Shown: positions 44,501-54,600, counted from the first letter of the stretch. The stretch is DNA of 64,000 bases from Trissonchulus latispiculum (GCA_030248195.1 JASAND010024031.1:1-64000), one strand, 5' to 3'. Made by a program: numbers and translations. Notes: generated by a model not told the origin, from the sequence alone.

Positions 44501-46624
44501 CGGAGAGATGATGCTTCCTTGGGGTACCCCGCAACGGACTATCCTGGCGCGCGACCTTACGTCACGGAAGATTGTGATTGCCTGGCAACCTCTGAGATAG
44601 CAGCTGAGCCACCGAGTGATCTAGCAGAGAGAAGCCCGGCATGTGTGGATCTGGCACAGTGGGTCCAAGTTTCGTCTCCTGAATTGCTGCTACACTGATG
44701 CACTCTTCTAGGAGGAAGGCTCCTAGCTCGGTGGACTTAGCTCTCAGACCATTTATATTGAGCTGCAAGAGGCTGAAGTCATTCTGAGTTGAGGAAGCAG
44801 TTGCCCCAGCGGGGGCGGGTAGGAGACCAAGCAGAGGAGGAGGAGGTTGGGTAGGAGGGCTGACAGGGTCCGCTAGGAGAGGGATGGGAGCGGGTTGGGG
44901 GTGAGATGACTGACAAGGAGGGCATAGGTAAAACGCAGTAAAGCCGATAGCTTGCAGACTGTACATGGGAAACAAACGAGGTTAGACTGGACCTGGATTT
45001 GGTTCTATGCCGGCAATGAGGAGGAGTAGAAGGAGCAGCTTTGCGGCCATGGCTACCTTTCAAGCAAAAACCCGACGGTTGTCGAGGCTGAACGGGTGGA
45101 GGGAGGGGGGTTGATGACCATTTGCGGGAGACGATGAATCTTCTGGAACCATCTTCTTCCGACAGCTGTACCACGGGTAGGCGGGCATTGTTGCAGCATT
45201 TAACTCAATTCAAGTTGTTGTTCGAACTAAATTATTATTCTAATTGGTAATTTGATCCAAACTGTTCAAAATTTGAAAGTTTCTGCAGCAGTTAAATGAT
45301 GGAAATGTACAGAAACATTGAAATGTTAATAAAACATGGCATCTCAACGAGAATTCAGAATTGGTAAAGATAATTAAGAAAAAACAAAAACCTTAAACAA
45401 TATTTTCGAGATTTGCCTGAGTCGATAGATAAACTTCGTCCTTGAACCTACACTTCCTTGAAAAACTCCGGCTCCGGCCACCTTGCCTATGAAAAATGCC
45501 CTGGTGCAGCTATTCAGAGAAAACAGTTCACGTCCTACCAAGCTGGTGCCAACCAAACCAGGTGCCCTATACAGACCACCCTCTTCCATGCAGGGTTTTT
45601 TTTGAAAATCGGACCTGCGTAAATTTTGAGTATTTTTGTTTTCGACTGCGTAAAATTACAAAAATCGCTTCTCAACGTTATAAAAGCTATAAACGCATTT
45701 AGCGTCGAATTAATGCTGTTTTTAACAGTTTTAAACAACGTTAAGAATCTTGGCTCGAGATAAATTGCGTGCTCTCTCTGTGGTGTAAGAGTATGAATGA
45801 ATAGGTGGACGAAAAATATATGGATACGCAGGGGGTCTGGAGGGCACAGCCCCCCAGAAGTTGAAGAAAATTTTAAATTTCGGAGTAAATTTGCTCTTAA
45901 AACTTTGACTTCTTTGCCTTGAACAGTTTAATAGTTAAGCCAATATTTGGTTAGACAAATAGAGTTACTGTTCCCTTGATTGAACAAACACATATATAAG
46001 ATTTTAATTTATATACTATATCAAATCAAATATATAGAAAGAAAAGCATCGCATGGTACACCGTGGGCTTAGGCAGAAAGTATAATCAACTGTAGACGGA
46101 AGGAGAATCGAAGATATATGCGGGGGGTCTGGGGGGCGGAAGCCCCCCAGAAGAAGCCAGAGCCCAAACTACGGTAAATTGTCTCAAGAAATTAATTTAG
46201 AGCACTCTAGAAACTCCTACTACCGAATTTTTCGGCTGCGTATTTTGGTGCGTATTTTTGTTTTTGACTGCGTATTTTTAAGCTCGACTGCGTAAATACG
46301 CAGTATTTTACGCAAAAAAACCGTGCTTCCATGTGTGGACGCACTGAAGAGTACGTTCAGAACACAGATCGCGACATACGTACGTGCCGCCTCAACGACT
46401 GCATTTAGCACAACGGTGTGCGCGTCAGAAGCAGTCCAGTCGCCTGCAGTGACTCCGGAGAATAGAAGATAAATACATTTTTATGTTTAGTAAATCTAAG
46501 CCTGAACCGATGGAAAGGACAGGTGAATGAAACGTACCACAGGAGCAAACAGCTGCTCATATCGGGGATTGAACTTCACAACCTTTTCTGTAGGGTCAAT
46601 CATAGGTAATGAATCATCGTCTTT
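29411..46624 (-). CDS. CDC40/PRP17 pre-mRNA splicing factor (12 coding exons, N-terminal exon missing)
   Basis: Predicted spliceosomal WD40 protein needed for the second transesterification step. Twelve minus-strand exons were joined by GT/AG sites: 46624-46538, 43450-43321, 42053-41976, 37983-37844, 37183-37087, 36732-36518, 34251-34104, 33595-33480, 33355-33222, 31802-31726, 30143-29996 and 29588-29411. They sum to 1548 nt (515 residues plus TAA), and all phases agree. The N-terminal half has [28 protein letters not shown] and [12 protein letters not shown]. Then follow [10 protein letters not shown] and seven WD40 blades (for example [88 protein letters not shown]), ending WDGDIKFWD. Human CDC40 has 579 residues, so about 60 N-terminal residues are not found here. 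Introns are loaded with MITEs, LINE pieces and a hAT element. Confidence 0.93.
29996..30143 (-). CDS. CDC40 exon K
   Basis: 148 nt, acceptor TTGTAG, donor GTGCGT. It encodes [15 protein letters not shown] and [18 protein letters not shown]. Confidence 0.93.
30619..31272. mobile_element. CAAGAGT-family MITE with inverted CCCCGTTTGG arrays, TSD ATTATAC
   Basis: The element starts CAAGAGTGCATAAT (30619) and ends with the inverted copy ATTATGAACTCTTG (31272). The exact 7-bp direct repeat ATTATAC flanks it (30612-30618 and 31273-31279). Its arms of about 110 bp share GTAAGCCACTAGAGGGCT and CTTGGCATTGCGTAACGGTG. Inside, 30721-30975 carries seven dispersed CCCCGTTTGGTGGGGG blocks. 31018-31165 carries about five tight units of ~33 bp in the opposite orientation (CCCCACCAAACGGGGACCC). 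It lies in a CDC40 intron and is non-coding. Confidence 0.93.
31726..31802 (-). CDS. CDC40 exon J
   Basis: 77 nt, acceptor ATTTAG, donor GTAAGA. It encodes [25 protein letters not shown], linking the fourth and fifth blades. Confidence 0.9.
32440..32945 (+). pseudogene. LINE ORF2 C-terminal fragment (Jockey-like), copy 2
   Basis: The plus-strand remnant starts with an RNase H-like GNKAADIAA peptide (about 32425-32455). It contains a CCHC zinc motif, [18 protein letters not shown], at 32716-32769, followed by a [15 protein letters not shown] stretch. It ends with CCACGATGGTCCAGGAATAGG before an A/G-rich tail. This layout is typical of the end of Jockey-superfamily LINE ORF2. Frameshifts and stops break it. 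It sits antisense in a CDC40 intron. Confidence 0.75.
33222..33355 (-). CDS. CDC40 exon I
   Basis: 134 nt, acceptor TTTTAG, donor GTAAAT. It encodes [33 protein letters not shown], the fourth blade. Confidence 0.93.
33480..33595 (-). CDS. CDC40 exon H
   Basis: 116 nt, acceptor TTTAG, donor GTTACT. It encodes [18 protein letters not shown] and MADKKIIQ, the third blade. Confidence 0.93.
34104..34251 (-). CDS. CDC40 exon G
   Basis: 148 nt, acceptor TTCTTAG, donor GTGGGT. It encodes [36 protein letters not shown], the second blade. Confidence 0.92.
34659..35330 (-). pseudogene. Ty3/gypsy-like gag fragment
   Basis: The minus-strand frame encodes about 200 residues typical of retrotransposon Gag capsid: [10 protein letters not shown].., [39 protein letters not shown] and LAIQLVNG. 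An in-frame TAA interrupts the frame near 35302, upstream of these residues and after a possible ATG near 35332. The 3' side ends abruptly at about 34690 in MITE sequence, so no nucleocapsid or pol remains. The strand and order fit the LTR-like region on its upstream side. Confidence 0.8.
35345..35610 (-). repeat. LTR/leader remnant upstream of the gag fragment
   Basis: Immediately upstream of the gag fragment, on the minus strand, LTR-like sequence ends in ..CCGACACACCAAAT and is followed by TTGGCGCTGCGAGCC. TGGCGC is a common start of primer-binding sites in Ty3/gypsy elements. The far end of the LTR is not delimited because it passes into MITE sequence near 35620. Confidence 0.5.
35825..36465. 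mobile_element. Possible hAT-like element
   Basis: G-rich left end (ACGGGGAGGGCGGGGGG at about 35825) and right end CGCCCCTG (inverted: CAGGGGCGG). It contains the GGGGCTCCGAACCCCCAG hairpin at 36287. No clean target duplication was found, so the limits are approximate. Confidence 0.4.
36518..36732 (-). CDS. CDC40 exon F
   Basis: 215 nt, acceptor TTTCAG, donor GTTGTG. It encodes [34 protein letters not shown] and the first WD40 blade. Confidence 0.93.
37087..37183 (-). CDS. CDC40 exon E
   Basis: 97 nt, acceptor TTATAG, donor GTAAGT. It encodes a charged helix ([14 protein letters not shown]) preceding the WD40 domain. Confidence 0.85.
37844..37983 (-). CDS. CDC40 exon D
   Basis: 140 nt, acceptor TTGCAG, donor GTACCT. 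It encodes [10 protein letters not shown], a lysine-rich stretch and [17 protein letters not shown], the CDC40 GPWAxYVDE signature. Confidence 0.9.
38520..38680. repeat. T-rich degenerate tandem repeat
   Basis: Repeats of TTTTTAAACTTTTTTACACTA and TTTTTTACACTTTTGAACACTAC type, about 25-30 bp per unit, degenerate, in a CDC40 intron. Confidence 0.6.
40157..40529. mobile_element. CAAGAGT-family MITE (373 bp)
   Basis: The left end CAAGAGTACATAAT (40157) pairs with the inverted right end ATTATGTACTTTTG (40529). Arms of about 90 bp match over AAGAGTGTGCCACTAGGCA, TTAACAGAGCAAA and GCTAACGGCCCA. The flanks ATAGATC and ATATTAC keep only part of a 7-bp duplication. The interior (40300-40420) shares CTCACTCGC and GCTCGAAAACACAA with the composite MITE at 34634-34676. 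Confidence 0.88.
41976..42053 (-). CDS. CDC40 exon C
   Basis: 78 nt, acceptor CTTTAG, donor GTAGGC. It encodes the poorly conserved linker [10 protein letters not shown]..; the frame is fixed by its neighbours. Confidence 0.75.
43321..43450 (-). CDS. CDC40 exon B
   Basis: 130 nt, acceptor GCTTAG, donor GTAGAT. It encodes [21 protein letters not shown] and [11 protein letters not shown], matching the conserved region after FAP in CDC40. Confidence 0.88.
43690..45175 (-). pseudogene. Broken Jockey-like LINE (endonuclease and RT pieces)
   Basis: Minus-strand pieces lie in LINE order with gaps. 45175-44990 is a proline/serine-rich segment. 44975-44700 carries an endonuclease N-terminus with [19 protein letters not shown] and AAIQETKL. 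44535-44405 has RT motifs [10 protein letters not shown] and [11 protein letters not shown]. 43967-43690 has the downstream RT thumb region with [13 protein letters not shown] and ILGVTF. Much of RT between the endonuclease and GVPQGS is deleted, and stops and frameshifts occur. A GC-run MITE (43968-44400) splits the RT just after YADD. It is antisense within no gene of its own, lying in a CDC40 intron. Confidence 0.85.
43968..44400. mobile_element. GC-run MITE, copy B (433 bp) inside the LINE
   Basis: The left end GGGCTTTTTTTAGTGGGG pairs with the inverted right end, whose inverse starts GGGCTTTTTCTAGGCG. The interior 44098-44265 is about 90% identical by eye to 25985-26150 of copy A. Long G and C runs sit subterminally. 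It interrupts the LINE reverse transcriptase between the YADD motif and the thumb region, which defines the insertion site. Confidence 0.82.
45591..46325. mobile_element. Non-autonomous hAT element (735 bp), TSD CTTCCATG
   Basis: The ends CAGGGTTTTTTTTG (45591) and, inverted, CACGGTTTTTTTGCG (46325) are hAT-like. The exact 8-bp direct repeat CTTCCATG flanks it at 45583-45590 and 46326-46333. Subterminal CGACTGCGTAAA motifs are repeated at both ends. The interior has two GGGGGTCTGG..CCCCCCAGAAG hairpins (45829 and 46121). It is non-coding and lies in a CDC40 intron. Confidence 0.93.
46538..46624 (-). CDS. CDC40 exon A
   Basis: 87 nt, phase 0 at both ends, acceptor TTGTAG, donor GTACGT. It encodes [15 protein letters not shown], the conserved N-terminal block. 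It is the most 5' exon located; the initiator exon was not found up to 64000. Confidence 0.85.
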
Positions 46625-47838
46625 CTACAACATCATTATTACAAGTAACAAAGAGTATACGTAATATATGGAATATACTTATGAGGAGTTCCGGAGTCGG
46701 GATATATAAAATTTCGGTTAACAAGCATGAAAACGCTAACATTCGTTAGATTTCTCAGTACGAATCAGAAACAAGCTATATATATATAATGCTGATTTTT
46801 TAGGCTACATGAAGAGGCGTAATAAACGTAGAATGTATAATATCACTTATATATATACTATGTCAATAAAACTTTTCTATCAGCATAGGAATCTTCTGAC
46901 TTATACTCACATATCCAAGTTAGAATTCCATACGATGTATGTATATAGTTCAGAAAACGCAACTGCTATCGTTCTAACTTCTAACGTATATATATATGCC
47001 ATTTGTTGGCGTTTTCAAATAGGTTCAAAATACGTTATGACCTCTGGGCTGGCCCACGGCGGGTGATTTTTTTGCGAACTTTTTCGCAAAAAAAATCACC
47101 CACAACTTTTTGCAAAAAGGTGGCTGCTAGAGCAAAACTAACACCAAATTCGAGCTCTGCGACCCCGAAAACCTATATGGCACATGTTTTTAGGTATATA
47201 CCTCTGACCCGTCTGACCCAGTGACCGGCTGTTAATCATGATCCCGACCCACCGGACCCAAGGGGAGGTCAGGATCACATAAGTGGGCTAAAGCTACATG
47301 AAAACTGCCAAATTTGAATTCTACGCCCCGAAAAACCTATAGGCAAGTTTTTTAGGCTTCCTGGGCCTTGAAATAAAATGTTTGAGCGGTCAAGTGACCC
47401 ACACTAAGGTCACGTGACCCTGGGCCAAGTCACGTGACCAGTCCAGATGCGAAATAACAAAATTTGTTTTCGCTGTGCTTACTACAGCAATAGAACACCA
47501 AATAAGTAGATTTCTAGCTTTCTGGAGTCATTAAACAGTGCTAAGAGAATTGGCCAGGATAGCCACTTTGGACCCAGAGGTCGAGAACCAAAACCAGCCT
47601 GCTCAAAAAAACTTGGGGGTCCAATTTTTTATATAACACTATGGACTATGCTCTATTTATCCATGAAAAGAAAAATTTCCCAGCTGTATCCTGAGATTTG
47701 ATCCGTGGGTGTTTTTTTTGCGAACCCGTGATTTTTTGTGAATTCGTCAACAAAAAAATAACAATTTTTATTACTCTCGCTACACAAGGGCATCGGCATG
47801 AAATTAACAGCATATATAGAGCGGGTCATAATCAGTTG

Positions 47839-47876
<38 letters not shown>

Positions 47877-47968
47877 GTATATACCTAAATTATTTCGATC
47901 GGACTTCATTTGCGAAAATGGCAGCAAAAATTTGATTTTTGATTTTTTATTAACCTTGATATATACAC
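46625..47968. other. Upstream part of CDC40: no gene recognised
   Basis: AT-rich sequence with a strong hairpin at 47049-47090 (GGGTGATTTTTTTGCGAA against TTCGCAAAAAAAATCACCC), repeated GGTCACGTGACC-like hexamers at 47395-47440, and a TA microsatellite. The CDC40 initiator exon was sought here and not found. Confidence 0.5.
47840..47880. repeat. (TA)n microsatellite
   Basis: About 17 consecutive TA dinucleotides from near 47841 to 47874. Confidence 0.95.
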
Positions 47969-48692
47969 AAGTAGGAAAAATGCTCCTTGCAGTCGCATGA
48001 AAAAGTTAATATGAGCTATGATGGTCAACATTTAAATGTGTCAAGGACAAGATTTAAAATGTTTAATATGAGCCAACATCTAAATAAGTAGAGGACAAGA
48101 TGTAAACGGCTAATATGAGGCGCTACGTTTCTCTTGGGCTCATATTGACGCTCAGTTAGCTTTTGCTTACTTTTAATCCAACACTGAAATGGCTTGCATG
48201 AATAACGACACATAAACATTAATTTTGCAAAGCTGTATATACGTAAATGTTTTCTTCTCCACCGCTACATCCAAGTACACATTTAAGGCCACCATATATA
48301 TAAGTCAACAGAACGAAACCGAAGTGCAATCTAATGAAGAAACGAAAATGTGGAACTTACACATGTTGTGAAATCTTGAGAAATCACATTTGAAGTTATC
48401 ATCGCAATCATCACATTAATTCAATACATTCCCAAGAAAATCAAATCGTTTATAAACACTGATGCTAATATGCCAACCGTAAACTGTATATATGGTTGCC
48501 ATTTTAGTCGCGTCAATATGAGCCCAAGAGAAACGTAGCGGCTCATATTAGCCGTTTACATCTTGTCCTCTACTTATTTAGATGTTGGCTCATATTTTAA
48601 ATCTTGTCCTTGACACATTTAAATGTTGACCATCACAGTTCATATTAACTTTTTCATGCGACTGCAAGGAGCATTTTTCCTACTTGTCCTCC
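47969..48692. mobile_element. Foldback MITE (about 724 bp)
   Basis: The left arm 47969-48155 (ACAAGTAGGAAAAATGCTCC.. to GGGCTCATATTGACGC) is repeated inverted at 48509-48692 at high identity by eye. The loop of about 350 bp is unrelated to the arms. No ORF of interest. Target duplication not resolved. Confidence 0.88.
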
Positions 48693-48719
48693 GTCTAGTT
48701 TTTGGGAACGCTGCCATAA

Positions 48720-50880
48720 CTGTGGCAGCAGCATTCACAAATTCCAAAAGTGAACTCCCCATGCCCAATAAGCTTTGCATACAAAGTTTTAAACTTTCAG
48801 CTATCTCCAGTAGCTTGAACCAGGAACTGGTTCAACTTTGAACCAGTTGAACCAGATCTGGCCAGCCATGGGTCGACTCACCAAAGTTACACCACCAGTG
48901 AATTCCCCTTGCCCAATAACCTTTGTATGCAAGACTTCAGCCTTCCAACTATCTCCAGTAGCTTGAACCAGGAACTGGTTCAACTTTGAACCAGTTGAAC
49001 TAGATCTGGCCAGCCATGGGTCAGATCACCAAAGTTACACCACCAGTGAATTCCCCTTACCCAATAACCTTTGTATGCAAGATTTCAGCCTTCCAGCTAT
49101 CTTCAGTAGCTTGAACCAAGAACTGGTTCAACTTTGAACCAGTTGAACCAGATCTGGCCAGCCATATGTCGGATTACCAAAGTAACACCACCAGTGAATT
49201 CCCAATGCCCAGTAACCTTTGTATGCAAAATTTCAGCCTTCTACCTATCTCCAGTTGCTTGAACCAGGACCTGGTTCAACTTTGAACCAGTTGAACCAGA
49301 TCTGGCCAGCCATGGGTTGGATCACCAAAGTTACACCACCAGTGAATTCCCCATGCCTAATAACCTTTGTATGCAAAATTTCAGCCTTCCGACTATGTCC
49401 AGTAGCAGTGAAGTCCCCATGCTCAGTAACCTTTGTATGCAAAATTTCAGCCTTCTAGCTATCTCCAGTTGCTTGAACCAGGAACTGGTTCAATTTTGAA
49501 CCAGTTGAACCAGATCTGGCCAGCCATGGGTTGGATCACCAAAGTTACACCACCAGTGAATTCCCCATGCCTAATAACCTTTGTATGCAAAATTTCAGCC
49601 TTCCGACTATCTCCAGTAGCAGTGAAGTCCCCATGCTCAGTAACCTTTGTATGCAAAATTTCAGCCTTCTAGCTATCTCCAGTTGCTTGAACCAGGAACT
49701 GGTTCAATTTTGAACCAGTTGAACCAGATCTGGCCAGCAATGGGTCGGATCACCTAAGTAGCACCACCAGTGAATTCCCCATGCCCAATAACCTTTGTAT
49801 GCAAAATTTCAGCCTTCTAGCTATCTCCAGTTGCTTGAACCAGGAGCTGGTTCAACTTTGAACCTGTTTTAACCAGATCTGGCCAGCCATGGGTCGGATC
49901 ACCAAAGTAACACCACCAGTGAATTCCCCATGCCCAATAACCTTTGTATGCAAAATTTCAGCCTTCCAACTATCTCCAGTAGCTTGAACCAGGAACTGGT
50001 TCAATTTTGAACCAGTTGAACCAGATCTGGCCAGCAATGGGTCGGATCACCTAAGTAGCACCACCAGTGAATTCCCCATGCCCAATAACCTTTGTATGCA
50101 AAATTTCAGCCTTCTAGCTATCTCCAGTTGCTTGAACCAGGAGCTGGTTCAACTTTGAACCAGTTGAACCAGATCTGGCCAGCCATGGGTCGGATCACCA
50201 AAGTAACACCACCACTGAATTCCCCATGCCCAGTAACCTATGTATGCAAAATTTAAGCCTTCTACCTATCTCCAGTTGCTTGAACCAGGACCTGGTTCAA
50301 CTTTGAACCAGTTGAACCAGATCTGGCCAGCCATGGGTTGGATCACCAAAGTTACACCACCAGTGAATTCCCCATGCCTAATAACCTTTGTATGCAAGAT
50401 TTCAGCCTTCCAGCTATCTCCAGTAGCTTGAACCAGGAACTGGTTCAACTTTGAACCAGTTGAACCAGATCTGGCCAGCAATGGGTCGGATCACCTAAGT
50501 AGCACCACCAGTGAATTCCCCATGCCCAATAAACTTTGTATGCAAAATTTCAGCCTTCTAGCTATCTCCAGTTGCTTGAACCAGGAGCTGGTTCAACTTT
50601 GAACCAGTTGAACCAGATCTGGCCAGCCATGGGTCGGATCACCAAAGTAACACCACCACTGAATTCCCCATGCCCAGTAACCTATGTATGCAAAATTTCA
50701 GCCTTCCGACTATCTCCAGTAGCTTGAACCAGGAGCTGGTTCAATTTTGAACCAGTTGAACCAGATCTGGCCAGCCATGGGTCGGATCACCAAAGTAACA
50801 CCACCAGTGAAGTCCCCATGCTCAGTAACCTTTGTATGCAAAATTTCAGCCTTCTAGCTATCTCCAGTTGCTTGAACCAG
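48720..50880. repeat. 148-bp satellite with 214-bp variants
   Basis: CTTTGTATGC recurs at 48921, 49069, 49217 and 49365 (148-bp steps). The steps then alternate between 66 and 148, giving a 214-bp compound unit. Each monomer contains the imperfect palindrome CTGGTTCAACTTTGAACCAG followed by TTGAACCAGATCTGGCCAGC. About 14 monomers are present. The last is cut at CTTGAACCAGG by the left LTR of the retroelement and does not resume on its far side. Confidence 0.95.
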
Positions 50881-50881
50881 G

Positions 50882-51602
50882 TGTTATAAACATGCCTTTA
50901 CAAATTTTACTAGTTTCTTTAATACTTATATTAATTGTTATTAACATAACATATGCTTATAGTATGGTTATATTCATTGTATTTACACTATAGTTAGGCA
51001 CAATATCTCTACGTAATTGTTTATGATATTATCTACGTGTTATATGTATACGCATTAGTACGTCATTTTTCCTTCATTTTAACACAAAAAGGCTTCGGGC
51101 CACTATTATCTAACTCTAAAATTCTAACAGGCCGCAGGCCATATTAAAATCTATTTTCTCAAACTATGTCATAAAGTCACTTGTAATGTCATGAAAGGGC
51201 ATCTTTAGAGTAGGTCTCTTTTATCCACAGGGGCCATTATACACACAATTTCTATTAATTTTCTCAAAATTTATACTTTTCATAATACATTTCAACCTAC
51301 ATTCTAAAATTAACCTAAATTTAATTGGGCCTCTGCGGTGTATAAAAGGGACCTCCTCAGTAATTTTGGTAGTCAGTAAAGATAGTTAAAGCCTAAGTTG
51401 TCTTGACTAACATTTGGGAAAATCTCCAACTTTGGTTAAACAACTTGGAAGACCATTACACGTGGGCAAACAAACTGGGGACAACGTAAAGACATAATCC
51501 ATTAATTATAAAGTTGGGTAGATCAATTAGGGTTAACTTAGACATTTGGGTTAAACGACTATATACACAGAGTCCTTAACTTAGGTAACACTACTTGTTA
51601 CA
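50882..51602 (+). repeat. LTR copy in inverted (plus) orientation, 721 bp
   Basis: It runs from TGTTATAAACATGCC to ACTACTTGTTACA and matches 61241-60521 in reverse complement over the whole length with no difference seen by eye. As the distal LTR of a minus-strand element it should lie in the other orientation. Its U5 end (..GTTACA) directly abuts the pol ORF, whose stop codon (51583-51581) lies inside this LTR. No polypurine tract is present on this side. Confidence 0.93.
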
Positions 51603-54600
51603 TTTTGCTTTTGAGTGACTTCTGGTTGTAGCTGTGTCAATGTTTGGTCTTGTATCTCCGCGGAGTTTGCTGGTTGGATTTGGTTAGAAGGTGTAAGGGG
51701 AATGTAGTAGGTCGTAGTAACTGGCTTTAGTCGGTTAACGTGTACTTTTTGTGATGGTTTAGTAGGGTTACAACATTCCTGTATGTCAGCAGTAGGTAGG
51801 GTTAAGCTTATTATGCGAAAAGGGCCGTGCCATGGTCGGCTAAGTTTTGTAGTTTTTCCTTTGGTCAATGCCGGAACATAGAGCATAACTAGTTGATTTT
51901 CTGAGAAATTGGTGTCCGTTGTTTTACGGTCATAGTAGTGTTTTTGTTTAGCCTGAGCTAGTTGTATGTGGTGTTTGGCAAGAGTCCATGCTTCTTGCAA
52001 GTTTCGAACAAGGTCGATTCGGTAATCTTCGATTTCGCAATAAAGACTTCCAGTTGGACGTAGTACTGTGTCAAGAGGTAGCCGTGCCTCACGACCGAAG
52101 TTGAGGAAGAACGGGGTGTCGAGGGTTGATGAATGTACTGATGTTCGGTATGCAAAAAGGCAGAAGTTGATGAAACTGGACCAATCCTTCTGTGTGTGAG
52201 ATACGTATTTGCTGATCATTTGCATAAGTGTACCATTGAATCGCTCACATTGACCGTCCGTTTGTGGGTGATAGGCTGTAGTATTGATTTTAGTAACCCC
52301 TAACAGGTTACAAGTTTCCGTCATAAGTGCACTCAGAAAATTAGCTCCACGGTCCGAGAGAAGTTCTTTGGGACAAGAATACCGACAGACAATTTCCTCC
52401 ACAAATATTTTAGCTATTGTTTCGGATTTAGTGTTTACTAGTGGAAAAGCCTCTACCCATTTGGTGAGATATTCCGTAAATACTATAATGTATTTGTATC
52501 CCTCTTCTGTTTGGGGTAGCGGTCCAAGGATGTCAACTGCGACACGATCCCATGGTCCTTCAACCGGGATGGGTACCAATGGTGCTTTTGTAGCTTTGGG
52601 GGGATTCTTTTTACGGATGCAGGCTTCACAAGTTCGGCACCATTCCTTAATGTCCTTTCTTATGGTATCCCACCAGTATCGACTTAAGATTTTTAGGTAC
52701 GTTTTTTCAAAGCCTAGATGTCCTGCTGTGACATGCTCGTGCAATGCCTTGAAGACTTCGTATGTTAGTATTGTTGGGATGACAAGTTGCTGAAATAAAT
52801 TTCCTGGTTTGCTGGCTTGGGGGTATTCGTGATATAGGAGTCCATCCTCGATAAAGTACCGAACTGCTTTTACTGTAATACGGGTTGCTTCTGTTATATC
52901 ATCTGGCAGTGAGCCAGTTTCGAGATAATCAATAAACTTCTTAGTATCGGGTTGTTCTCGCTGTTGCTGGTGTAAGGAAGTGAAATCATTGGGTGTTAGG
53001 GTTAGGACCTTGTGTGCTGTGTCTTCTCCAAAGGTGGATTGGCGAAAGGGCAGTCTTGACATAGCATCGGCGTTACCATGTTTCTTTCCAGGTTTATATT
53101 GTATTTCCAGTTTATATTCTTGTAATTGGAGGATCCATCGCATAAGACGTCCGCTGGGTGATTTGATAGTCATTAGCCATCGTAATGGACTATGATCAGT
53201 GATTATAGTGACCTTCTGACCATAAATAAGATGGCGGAAGTATTTAACGCCGAAAACTATGGCCAGTGTCTCAAGCTCGATAACAGGATAATTTTTCTCA
53301 GATTTTGTTAAAGTTCGACTTGCGTATGCTACGGGGTGCTCCTTGTTCAGGGCGTCTAGCTGTGACAGTACGGCACCTAGACCGAATCCACTTGCGTCAG
53401 TTTGGAGAATGTAGGGTCGATTTATGTCTGGGAAGGCGAGAATAGGCGCTGTAATAAGGTGTTCTTTGAGTGTCGTGAAACTATGTTCACAGTCTTTGGA
53501 CCACTGGAATGAGTTTTCCTTCTTTAGTAGGGTATAGAGCGGGTATGCAACTTGAGCGAAATTCTTAATGAATCTTCTGTAATATGAGGCGAGACCTAGG
53601 AAGCTACGTAGTTCCGTCAAATTCCTTGGTGCTGGGTAGTCACGGACTTTAGCAATTTTGTCATTTTCTGGTTGTAGTCCGTTTCTGGAGATGGTATGTC
53701 CGAGATAGCTAACAGTGCGGCAAGCGAAGTGGCACTTTCTTGCTTTCAGTTTTAGTTGATGATCTCGTAGTCGTTGTAACACGTTGGATATATCGACTAA
53801 ATGTTGTTCAAATGTTGGCGAGAATATTATAATATCATCAAGATAGCATAAACAGAATTTAGTTTGTAGTCCCGATAATACGATGTTCATTAGTCTCTGA
53901 AAGGTTGCTGGTGCGTTACTTAGACCAAATGGCATCACGTTATAGTGGAAAAGGCCTTCTTCACAAATGAATGCTGTTTTTTCTTTATCTTGTTCACTCA
54001 TTTGGACGTTGTAATAGCCAGATTGTAGGTCTAGTGTGCTGAAAAAATGAGCTTTTCCCAGTGAATCTAGGAGATCATCAATTCTAGGTAAAGGGAAAAC
54101 ATCTCGTTTTGTTACTGCATTGATTTTTCTAAAGTCTACGCAGATTCGAATTGATCCGTCCTTTTTAGCCACGAGGACTATTGGCGATGCCCAGGGTGAA
54201 GAGCTTGGCTCGATTATCTTGTGTTTGATCCAGTCTTGAATTGTCCGAGCTACAGTTGAGCGTAGTGAAACAGGGGTGCGATAAGGGCGCTGATAAATGG
54301 GTTTCTGATCACCAGTATCAATAGAATGTTTGATGGCGGTTGCACATCCGACATCGTTGTCATCTTTGGCGAAGACGTCAATGAATTGTTTTAAAAGTTG
54401 TAGCAGCTTATTCTGCTGAGGCGGTGTGAGTTCCGACGATGTGAGATCAATGTCGGATAGAGGATTCCGTGGTGATTCATTATGGTGGTCTAGTGGGGTC
54501 GTGTTTTCGTTTATAGTGTATACAGATCCAATTGTTGTCTTCGCATAGATTTTTATGGGTGCGTTGCTCGTGTTCATGACCCGTAACGGTATTTTTGAGC

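Noticed and set aside
49219..50727. Repeated ORFs with ITKVTPPVNSPC..
   Set aside because: They are satellite translations (148-bp units).
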